A DNA stretch of 64,000 bases from Oreohelix idahoensis. Its lineage: Eukaryota; Mollusca; Gastropoda; Stylommatophora; Oreohelicidae. The stretch's first letter is position 1; each line of letters starts with the position of its first letter. This document shows positions 46,301-56,132 of this stretch, one piece after another. The DNA lies in assembly GCA_024509875.1 (NCBI GenBank), contig JAMPIV010017770.1, forward strand, positions 30,001 through 94,000, in the 5' to 3' direction. The position numbers and the translations under genes were made by a program. The notes under the pieces are model-generated. The model did no database searches and had not been told where the DNA came from. It worked only from the letters and a program-made list of their open reading frames with translations.

Positions 46301-49300
46301 AAGCATCACGACATCACTCCCTCTCACCATACACCCCCACCACGACCCCAGACACCTCCCGGACATCTGACAACCTACATCCCATCCCTTCTCTCCTACT
46401 GCGAATACATCCCCCAACCACCACCTAAAATACCTTCCACCCCCAAGTCTCCCCCACCCCCTCCCTACCTCCCCGACTCACCCATAACCACGTCCACTCA
46501 CCATGACCCACACACACAACTCCGCACCACCACTCGCCCACCCCACTCACGCCCCCATAACCCCCCAGCCCCCCCCCCACCCCCGCCAGCCACCAAATCC
46601 CCTGTGACTTCGCCCCCCCACAACAGAGCCCCCCCATTCCTGTCTACCCTAGGCCGTTGATATACCTCGCACGCTTACACGTCCCCTATACCTGCACCCA
46701 AAGAGTATCCCCACACCCCCACTCCCCAGCGCCTCACCCTTAGATCCACTCCACTAAACCCATCGCCCGCCCACCACCCACGCAAGGCCCCTTCGTCCCT
46801 GTGCTTCTCCAGGTCAATGGTCTTATACATGTCTCAGTGAATATGCATGCCTTGACCTCCCTCGTCTGCATATTAATCAGGTAATGATGTACATCACTGC
46901 TTTGTTTGTCTGTATCAAAGTATAATGTTTATACTGTGTTGAGCCGCGATTAATTATAGTGACTATACGAATCCTGATGTCAGTCTATCTATACCGCTCC
47001 TGAGATGCCACGTGCATACGCCCTTCACTATGCTCGGACCGACGCTACTCACAAACCCCCCCTGCCACCAGTTGACTCATCCTGACAAAAACAGCAGATA
47101 CACACACTAATTCTGTCTGCGTATCACCAGGCGGTAGAGGTCATGCCCACTTGCTCTCATAGTAGAATCCGATGATCCTCCAATCTGCTCGCTCACAGTG
47201 TACCCCTTGTCGTATGTTGAACAGACTGTCAAACGCCTCCACCCCAAACCCCACCCCGGTTCTGTACCCCCCCCCCCCCCCCCCCCCCCCCCCCATCCTA
47301 CCACGACACAGGAGGAGTCTACCAGTAGTACTAATCATCATATATTCATATAGGCATGACAGTATGACCCCGAATCTCTCTCCAGTTGTCCCACTCCTGC
47401 TCTCCATGAGAACTATGCGGGTCCACACAACTCAGTCGCCTTCCTGATCACACCTCGTACTCAGGGTCTGACTCCCCGCCCGTACCTACTCTCCTCCCTC
47501 CCAAAGTGTGTGTCTCTCCCAGTGGACCGTATATTGCTCTCGCGTGTTAGACTGCCTAGCCATCACACCATCACACCACCTCGCCGTTAGTCCTCTCGAC
47601 GTCACATGTGTCACATCACTCAATTGTCATCTTCGTACCCCTAGTGTACCGCTCCACATCCCGCTACAGCGCGCGAATCCCGCTCTACTACTCATACCGA
47701 CCCCCCCCCCCCTGTACCACACGCTCGTCTGTCACCTTTCATTTTCCTATGCCGTTCGCTCGTGTATCTCCGAGTCCCTATGTGTGCCGGCCGCTCCTCC
47801 AAGCCACCCCCCTCCACGCACTACTCCACCGAAATTGCCAGCACCACTGTACCGTACCCATCTCACTCACCACCCAATAAGCACATAGTGTACTCTATCT
47901 CCTCTCCTAGACCGAGAATGACAATCCCCCCTCCCCCCCCCCCCCCCCCCCCCCTCATCCCACCAAACCCCCCCCTCCATCACACCCCCCCCCCCCCCCT
48001 GCCCACCCTCACCCAACCACCAAATCCCCCTCATAATTGAGTGTATAGAGTGTGTGTTCTAGAGCCAAACTCCATCGTCCCTATCACCGTCACCAGATGC
48101 ACTCTCAGCAACCACGCGAATCAGAAAACCCTTTGCACTTTAGGAAGACTAGTGTACATTAGCACAGCAACGTGTATGAAAAGTCCTTACATGTGTATCT
48201 CTTCCTCCCTTTACTTCTTTAGTGTAGAGACCCCCGCGCGCTCTCTCCTGCTCACAACAGGACCGCCCAATATCCCGTAGCATCTACAGCGTCACTCCCA
48301 TGTTGGCCAGAGCACTACGCGTCAAGCTCTCCATCATCTATCAGAAGACTCCATTATTAGCACCCCCCGCTCGTCCACACTGCGCCGGCCGGCTCCATAA
48401 TCACATAACCACCTCAATCTCTTGAATGAGTCAAGACGTCGCCTGCGTAATGCCTCTCTTGTAACTGGAACGTTGTGGTGTGTGTGCACGCTCGGGCTAC
48501 ACACGCCTTGTCGTAGTCAGCCTCGTGTGAGAGATCGCCGTCGTCCGCCCCTCTGTCCCCCGCCATCCGCCACGCTCTAAGAACGCGTCAAATGCTAGCA
48601 AATCTCACTAGCCGAACTTAAAATGAGGCTAAGACATGCTTTGTATTTTCCGCTGCTCATTCGATATGGACGAACCCGCCTGGACTCAACATCACAGAAG
48701 CCCAAAGAGACAGGCACTTCAATGTGTCCATTTACCATGTCAATATGCGATTGACAGAAACTAGTACAACCGCCCCACTGTCTCATACTGCCCTTAAAGT
48801 CCTCTAAATCGTCTATCTTGCGCCATGGTGTTGTACCCAGAGATACGCTACCCTGTGTATCGCCGTTGATTATCGTCATAAGGCCGACTGCCCATCAGCT
48901 TCTATAGTACTGATCTGCGTTGCTGTAGTAGCTGTGTTTGTGTATCTCGACCCTAGTAGACACAGCCGTATGCTCCATCCACGATAAGAGTATCTGCAAT
49001 ACCAGTCTCGCTCGCTGTTTCGCCGTTCCTTTATCACTTCATATCGAAGCAGTTCCTGTGACTTCCGTTAAGGCCCATCTCCGCACACCTACTGATTAGC
49101 TGCCTGTCCTCTCCATCATCTACAAGCTTACACGTATAGGCACACTATATATATATATAGAGTATGAGAAGTATATTTATGATTTATTATTTGTGATGTA
49201 CTAGCTCAAACCGCTATCACTCACCACCTATATCGGGGGTCGAGATCTAGATCGCGATACACTCCTATCGCCTGCCCTGCATCGTTTGCGCATATGATAC

Positions 49301-50110
49301 TGCTACGCGTTCTGTATTCTGTCGATTTAGATCGCTTAGCGAAGCGACAGTGCAGTGAGATATCGTGGTCTGCTAGGTTCGACCAGTGTCGCCTACATGA
49401 GGACGCAGCAAGACAAGACTCATGCGTGTGAGTACTCATCATAACCAGATATGATAATCCGCATAAGTGTCTGTTCAGCGCACTGACCGTTCCTGTTGCT
49501 TACGTAAGCTAGGATCCTCAAATTGACGGTACTATTACTAGCTGACATTCCCTTCCCGTGTTCTCTTACCGAGTGAGTCATAGGCTGTGTTGTGTGCAAG
49601 CGGCCTCGCTCTCTCCGCAGATGCTGTACTTCTATCACTACGGCCTGTCGTGGCCCACTGCCGTAGATAAGAAGAGGGCGTCGTTATATATAGTTTAGGA
49701 TTTTATCAAAGGTATGTCTTATGTTTAAGCTTCGGCGATGTCGGAAGCACCATCGACTGCTCGATTATTTAGTCGGATCTGACCCATCAAACCCCCAGGT
49801 CAGTTTAGCTTTTTGATCCTGTGCCAACTAAACTTCCCCGCCCAGAGTACCCCCACCCATGTTGCTCCGCGATCTGTCCTAGCCCCAAACACACCAATTC
49901 CCACCACCGCCCCCGTCCAACCACCCATCCTAGATCACCCCCACACCTCACGGGACACCCAACCACATAAACAGACCCTTCTCAAAGACGCCTCCGGCCC
50001 CCCCCCCCGTCACTGTCCTTGCCCCCCCCCCCCCCCCCGTCCTCCATTTGTTCACCCCCCCTCTCCGTATAAACCTCAAAAACCGCCCCCCCCCGCTGCC
50101 CCCCGCCCCG
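43331..50110. other. C-skewed low-complexity block replacing pol of element D
   Basis: About 6.8 kb in which C greatly exceeds G on the plus strand, with C runs at about 45884, 47268-47294, 47930-47954 and 50020-50040. No protease, integrase or RT motif survives beyond a doubtful LIFG-like word. The many proline-, serine- and threonine-rich frames are what CCN-rich DNA produces and are not genes. Recognisable retroelement sequence stops at its left edge and resumes abruptly at its right edge. Confidence 0.7.
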
Positions 50111-50121
50111 TCCGCCGTGGG

Positions 50122-50241
50122 ACCAAATCGACTAGGTACGCGATCGCTCTCCAACCATATAGTTTCACGATTTGATCCATACCTGGTACTTAGAATGTTC
50201 TCGCAGACGTTTTGTCGAGATGTCCTAACGAATCACAGTAA
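50122..50241 (+). pseudogene. pol: Element D RNase H, last residues
   Basis: One frame reads TKSTRYAIALQPYSFTI, then after an in-frame TGA SIPGT, and after a TAG NVLADVLSRCPNESQ and stop. It matches the RNase H end of element B (STRYAIALQPFHFSV, NVMADILSRCP). This fixes the strand and family of D and shows that RT-RNase H lay last in its pol. Confidence 0.85.
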
Positions 50242-51184
50242 CAGCTACGCACTGCAGATAACTGAACTTCGACACTGACAGTTCGTCAATTGTAACTTTT
50301 TACGTGTGATACCTCTATTACAAGAGTCATTAACATTTAGTCAAGTGAAATCTACAATGATTATGTATTAAAATAACATGGAACGTTAAGGTATATGACT
50401 ATCTTTGTGAAAATAACATTTACTTACTCAGGATATTGAAGAGAGAATAACGTTGAATAAAAACAAATTATATTTTCTCATTGAAATAACATTGCGAACA
50501 CTTGGTTGTTTTTTTCATGGAACGGAACCTAGTATAATTTTACGGTTTCCTAACAGGACAATGGAACTTTCTTAATCTACGAAATTTAATGACATTGTTA
50601 ATTTGTTTTTTAAAAAAATAAATAATTCGGTAGATTAGTAACCGTTGATACTTAGTTAATGAGTATAAGAATTAATTTGGATCACTATGAAATATTTAAT
50701 TACATTTTAAACATTTAATATTTATCACTCGGTAAGGACAGTGATTTAAGATTTGCACTTTTATTAGTACCACAAAGGAACTTTTAGACACAGTTAAGTG
50801 TGTTGATCTATACATGTGTTAAATTGTATTCGTTTATTATTTTTTTTTCACTTGTCATTTTTAAGCCATATCCATCACTTTTCTGTTTATTCATTGGTTT
50901 TTACATTTCTTTTCATTTTGCGTTTCTATTCGGTTTAATTCATTATTTCTATATGCGATTTTATTTCATTTACCACATTGTACCAAAGGTGGTCAATTGT
51001 GGATGTATGCTTTTGTGCATACCTTTTGTTTAATTGAGTTAACTTAAATTTCATATTTATGTTTTGATGATTCTATGTCATGCTATATTAATATTATATG
51101 ATTATGTACACTTGAATCACCTCTAGTTTCGAGTAGTAAAGAAAAAAATTAATATAATTAATTTTTTTTGGGGGGGGGGGGAAT
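50242..51184 (+). other. Element D 3' region with G12 polypurine tract
   Basis: AT-rich non-coding DNA ending in T8 followed by G12 (51170-51181), directly before the 3' LTR. The G run is in the place of a polypurine tract. Confidence 0.65.
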
Positions 51185-52375
51185 TGGTAAGGAATCTGTA
51201 GAGCCCTTTTCGTAGGCCTTTACAGTCGTTTACAGATGAGGGTAGTCTCATATTTATTAATATGTGGTCCTACCTCTGTAATAAACTTTACGCACCGACT
51301 TACATGATAGTAAGTATTCTTGGTGAGTTTGATTTTTCGTAGCGCACGATTGTGCACTAATGCGAGTATTGGGTTACCCCGCCCGCACGTGTTGCCAAAG
51401 ACCAGTCTACGTCATAGCTGGGGTTGAGAAGTTTGTGCCCAAGAATCAATCCATTGATTTGTGGCGTTCGAACCCGTGTTGCGGGTATATTTATTCTTTA
51501 GTGTGACCGTCCGTCTATGAAGAAGATGAGGACCTGGGTCAACATTATACTGGTGATTTTTCTTGGGAAGAGAAGCAAGTATGATATATATTAATGTAAT
51601 TCTGTCGCATGTAGACGTCTAGTTGGACCAATGACGTATTGGTTCAAAATGGAGTCCTACGTGAACTTATTATGTAAATGTTAAATCCGACGGATTCCTG
51701 CATTGGGAATTATCCAGGATTGGCTTAGTATTTTTATGAGGTGAATCTGTATTCGGCGTTACGAATACATACTACGTATAGCAGAGGTGAATCAAGGATT
51801 ATATATATAGAAGCTCTAATGCCACGAAGGTCGTTGGCATGAATTGATATTATTATAACTCAACATTTATTAAAGTAAAAGGCCAGTACCAGCAAAGTAC
51901 GTTGGAAAGATATTGGAACATTGTTTCTATCATATAGAAGACCTGATAAGGATCTTCGTCATTTGTCAAGGTCACAGATAATTTGATAGATGACCTGTCG
52001 CACATAAATGCCTTATTTGTTTACTTGGATGCCATTGATAAGGAATACTGTATAACCAGTCAGACATTTCAAAAGAGATTACCTTACGAAATGGACTCAC
52101 TATGTTTTGCTTTTAAATATGAAATCTACGCTGTATACCGTAATGTTGACAGTTAATCGTCCGTCATCCTTGTTGACCAGTTTGTCTCGTCCATCGTGCA
52201 TCGTCCAATAAATGGTTATAACTGAAACCGTCTTTGACATTTGCTGATGTGCCCATTGTTGGCAAGTTGTTATTTGATTGATTACTTCAGTTTTCAAGAA
52301 GGGATCCATTCGCGTTACAGTCGATAATAACAGACTCTACACCTTCTACAACCTTTCAAAGAAAAGCATCTAACA
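51185..52375 (+). repeat. Element D 3' LTR
   Basis: Starts TGGTAAGG, ends CATCTAACA; partner of 39080-40285. Confidence 0.88.
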
Positions 52376-52380
52376 GTAAT
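52376..52380. other. Target site duplication GTAAT, right of element D
   Basis: Second copy of the GTAAT at 39075-39079. Confidence 0.85.
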
Positions 52381-53020
52381 ATGCTTTCGAATCAAAAATC
52401 CGACAGATAGAAATAAAGTTTTGGACAAAAGACGGTATTTGTTCGTACAAACAGACCAACACATGCTCGTTTGGACTTGCACTAACGGTGACATTTTTTG
52501 ACGCGTCCTTGAAAAAGGCAAGAAAGGGTACATGTAGAAAGGGGCAGACAAGGAGGGGGAAAAATTATGGGATGGCTCAAACTGAATATTTTTTGGAAGT
52601 GTTAGTCCAAAACCAAGTGTATTTTTGATGAATGCCAAGTTCGGACGGACAGACCGACAGAAGTACACTAACATTGGACCGAAATTGGACCTTAGATTTA
52701 AAAATTTGAATGGGAAATCTTAGTAGTAGATTCTACTGGTCAAATGTTTTCATAATATTGAGTACATTCAAAGGCTGGACGCCATTTGTAGAAGATAGTC
52801 CCGAGAGCAGGACCTTGTGTATTTCTGGAAAAAAAGTGATTAGCCATATTAACTCTTTAAGTCCCAATCGACTTTATATATCCTCAGGGGTTAGACGCGC
52901 TTGGCCCAATCAACTTTATAAAGTAATAGGACTATTTCATCACCCAGTTCAGCCTTTAAATACCGCAGCTCAGCTGGGCCAAAACCAAGCTTGGGACTTT
53001 AAAGCTAGGCATCACAGTTC
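52381..53020. other. Anonymous DNA between elements D and C
   Basis: No gene. Parts resemble, in inverted orientation and with much divergence, the stretch at 60200-60420 (a CAAGTGT word, a T run and GGACGGAC in the same order), so the inverted repeat described next may once have been longer. Confidence 0.35.
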
Positions 53021-53599
53021 AGCCAGCAGCTCAGCTGAGTTTTGCTAGCAATTAACTGTGTTCTATATTCATAATTCTGGTAAGACTGAAAGTATTTCTT
53101 TGTATATTTTAATATTTGTTTAATGTTTCGAGTGATTTGATACTGCCATATCAAAATCTATCCCTTACAACAAGTAAGGATTCGCTCTAGACCCCCCGCC
53201 CCAGTTCAGGGTCTAGGGACAAATAAAATACATAAACTCCAGTAAGGATTATGAAGGACAGATCAAGTGTTGAGATCAGTGAAACATATCACCTATCCTA
53301 TTCTATGGCAGGAAGCTAATGAACATATTTCAGAATATGTAGTCTGGGAGAACCTATCCTATGTGAAACCAACTTGGTAAGATGTGTTGTTTGGTCAAAG
53401 AGATCTGACCCGTCTATGTGGTGTTGTTGTGTGTCGTGTTGTGTCCAGAAATGGGTTAGAGGATGGAATTCTGACACATGACCAATACTTTATTGCAGAG
53501 CTGTGAGTTTTTATTTGGCACCAATGTGGTGTCAAATGATGAGTTACTAATACAAGAGTAGACCCGTGCAGTTTATATTTTGGCAGAGCAGCCTGATAT
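53021..53599 (+). repeat. 579-bp inverted repeat, left arm
   Basis: Starts AGCCAGCAGCTCAGCTGAG and ends GCAGCCTGATAT. The reverse complement occurs at 59482-60060 with only a few differences seen by eye. Its last six bases, TGATAT, are also the first six of the element C LTR. Confidence 0.92.
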
Positions 53600-54162
53600 G
53601 AACAACACAGTCTTTTGTCAATATCTTTCTTATTATCTATCCGTCTGTATAAATGAAAGCATATTATTTCACTGCTCAAGATGGGCCATCCGGCCAGCTA
53701 TGTTTTATATTCCTAACATTATTATTAAGAAAAAGTTACTTTTCCAATATTTTCTAGAATCTTCTATAATGCGTTCATCACTGCATTCAAATAAACGGAC
53801 TAAGTTATCGCAAAAGCGTCCAAGAAATGACTGTGGCGTATAATAGCTAAGGTCCCTTTTGTCGATTTCTTTACCTTGTGTCAACTTGGGGACGTGAATT
53901 TTTCCTTGCCCCACCAATTTGCGTCCTTTTAGCCTTGCTAGTTCCAAGCACGTTTCAGTCATATTTTTTTCCTCTGATCTCCGTTCTCATTCCGCTCCAA
54001 GGGTAAACGTTTTGCCTTCACGTCTAACAATTTAATTTCCATGGCGGGTGGTGACCCGCGGCGTGGGCGATCATGTATTCTAGTAGCTTACGCATTAGTT
54101 TTTATCCCTACGTTGTATCATTGGAGATATTTTAACGTTGTATCATAGTTAATTTTATGACA
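53594..54162 (-). repeat. Element C 3' LTR (left copy, 569 bp)
   Basis: On the plus strand TGATATGAAC...TTATGACA. Matches 60507-61077 with a few differences. Confidence 0.88.
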
Positions 54163-54176
54163 CATCTCCCCACTTG
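54163..54176 (-). other. Element C polypurine tract
   Basis: In element sense AAGTGGGGAGATG lies immediately before the TGTCATAAAA start of the LTR. Confidence 0.7.
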
Positions 54177-54249
54177 AAAACATGCCTACGGCAAGTTCCA
54201 AAACCAATGATACACATAGATAAAATCTCTCCTCACGCCTGCCATTACT

Positions 54250-56070
54250 CTAATTTTGATCACAGGGGTGCCGACTGAGGAAATCTGCACCGACATTCAA
54301 TTTGCCTGGGATATATTGGATACTAAACTGATAAGGTTGAAGCAATAAAGACCACCTCAGCAATCTTGCGTTTTCATGCTTAGCCTGAGATAAGAATACG
54401 AGAGGCTGATGGTCCGTCTCGACCACAAAAGTCCTACCATACAGATAGATTTGAAACTTCTTTATTGCCCAGATTAACGCTAAACATTCCTTTTCGCTTG
54501 TGGAGTATCCTTGTTCCGCCTTATTCAATTTGCGGCTTGCATAAGCGACTGGTTTCAGTTCCCCATCAGGTGAAGATGATTTTTGCAATAAAGCCGCTCC
54601 GAGTCCTACATTACTGGCATCGGTTCTTAAGACAAAGTCCTGTGTCAAATCCGGCAGTTTGAGAATAGGCTTGCTAGTGAGTTTTTCCTTTAAGTCTTGG
54701 AACGCTAATTCACTTTGCGCAGTCCAATTAATTTTATCTGGAAGTCCCTTCCGAGTCAGATCAATCAGAGGAGCACAAATAGAGTTAAAATCTTTGATAT
54801 ATTTTTGATAAAATCCGCATAACGACACGAATGATCGCACGTCCTTTTTTGTTTGTGGTCTAGGTGCTCTCTGCAGTTTTTCCAAGTTCTTGGGATCAGG
54901 GGTCATGCTACCCTGATATACAGTGTGTCCCAAGAATTCCAACTCTTTGCATCCAATGCAACATTTTGTTGGCCTAGCAGTTACGTTCGCCTCCCTAAGC
55001 CTATTAAATAACATTTCTAGAGCTTCAATGTGTTCTTCAAATGTCTCTGTGGCGACGAGAATATCATCCATGAAATTCGTGATACATGGGTTATTCAGGG
55101 GATCCAACAATTTGCGCATCATCCTTGAAAATACACTCGGAGCATTTTTCAGTCCGAATGGTAGCATGTTGAATTCATAATGTCCATCCGAAGTGCTAAA
55201 AGCCAAATAAGGTCTCACTTCAGGCTTCACTGGGATCTGGTAATAGCCTTTACTAAGATCCACCTTTAAAAAGTATTTTGCCTTGTTCAGTCTGGCAAAT
55301 AACTGTTTTGTGTCTGGTAATGGATCCACTTGTCCTTCTGTGACAGCATTCAGTTTCCTGTAATCTATGCACAGTCTGTGTTCCCCAGACGGTTTTCTCA
55401 ACAAAACGACACTAGAGCTAAAAGATGATTCACTGTGTGAAATAATCCCCTCCTTCAACAAATAATCTATTTCTTCCTTCAATGCCTTCTCCTTCGCGAA
55501 CGGAATAGAGTAGGCTCTCATACAGATTGGGTTTGAGTCTACCAGTTTCATGTCATACTGTAGCAAATTTGTATGGCCTGGTTTATCTGTTAATACATCT
55601 GTATGTTCCTCCAGAACCTGTTGAACTCTCTCCCTCTGGTTTTTAGTCAGGTGATTACTGACTTTTACCTGTGCTGCTGTTTCACAAGGATGTAATGGAT
55701 ATTCATGTGAGGTGAGTGGTTCCTTTTGCATTTGAGTTGCGATAGCTAAGGTCAGTAAGGGGGTGCTTTCCTGGAGTGGTCTGTCCAGATACTTCTTTAA
55801 CAGGTTTACATGATAAACTTTCTCCTTCCCCTTTTTGTCAATTTTATAGTTTGTTCTAGACACCTTCTCTAGAACCGTATATGGACCTTGCCATCCAATT
55901 TGTAATTTATTCTGGCTACCGGGTAGTAGAAGCAGCACCTTCTCTCCCACAGCTAGTTCTCTGTCCTTTGCCTTCCTATTAAAATATGCTGCATGTTTCT
56001 TCCTGGCTTGTTTCAAATTATCATTTGCCAGTTTCCATCCAGCTTTCAAACGAGTGGTCAGTTCGTTCAC
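54250..56070 (-). CDS. pol: Element C integrase C-terminus, RT and RNase H
   Basis: A 606-codon frame. Residues about 1-110 are the integrase C-terminus with the GPY/F module WQGPYTVLEKVSRTNYKI and KVYHVNLLKKYLDRPL. RT follows directly in the same frame, with HRLCIDYRKLNAVT at about 230, VDLSKGYYQIP, MLPFGLKNAPSVF and the catalytic FMDD at about 333. RNase H has LRTDASN at about 480, a Glu in TSEKECLALIW, VETDHQPL at about 550 and GADFLSRHP at about 593. The frame is open a little upstream of the Met, to about 56140 (KGPDVALL and TDEKAEETV), where similarity to element A integrase resumes after a foreign segment. Confidence 0.94.
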   Translation of the reverse strand: MNELTTRLKAGWKLANDNLKQARKKHAAYFNRKAKDRELAVGEKVLLLLPGSQNKLQIGWQGPYTVLEKVSRTNYKIDKKGKEKVYHVNLLKKYLDRPLQESTPLLTLAIATQMQKEPLTSHEYPLHPCETAAQVKVSNHLTKNQRERVQQVLEEHTDVLTDKPGHTNLLQYDMKLVDSNPICMRAYSIPFAKEKALKEEIDYLLKEGIISHSESSFSSSVVLLRKPSGEHRLCIDYRKLNAVTEGQVDPLPDTKQLFARLNKAKYFLKVDLSKGYYQIPVKPEVRPYLAFSTSDGHYEFNMLPFGLKNAPSVFSRMMRKLLDPLNNPCITNFMDDILVATETFEEHIEALEMLFNRLREANVTARPTKCCIGCKELEFLGHTVYQGSMTPDPKNLEKLQRAPRPQTKKDVRSFVSLCGFYQKYIKDFNSICAPLIDLTRKGLPDKINWTAQSELAFQDLKEKLTSKPILKLPDLTQDFVLRTDASNVGLGAALLQKSSSPDGELKPVAYASRKLNKAEQGYSTSEKECLALIWAIKKFQIYLYGRTFVVETDHQPLVFLSQAKHENARLLRWSLLLQPYQFSIQYIPGKLNVGADFLSRHPCDQN

Positions 56071-56132
56071 GTATTGATAAGATGAGGTAACAGTCTCTTC
56101 CGCCTTCTCATCTGTCCAGGTCCTTAATAGGG

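Larger units (their letters stand above)
39080..52375 (+). mobile_element. Gmr1-like element D, 13.3 kb, pol region scrambled
   Basis: LTRs of about 1.2 kb (39080-40285 and 51185-52375), each TGGTA...TAACA, are flanked by GTAAT. The internal region reads on the plus strand: a candidate primer-binding site, a decayed coiled-coil gag, a cysteine motif shared with element B, about 6.8 kb of C-skewed sequence and then the last residues of an RNase H closely resembling that of B. From the cysteine motif to the RNase H end is about 3.2 kb in B but 6.9 kb here. Confidence 0.85.

Noticed and set aside
43378..48280. Many proline/serine/threonine-rich frames of 60-148 codons
   Set aside because: They follow from the C-skewed composition of the block, occur in all frames, and have no motif. 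A host mucin-like gene is not supported.
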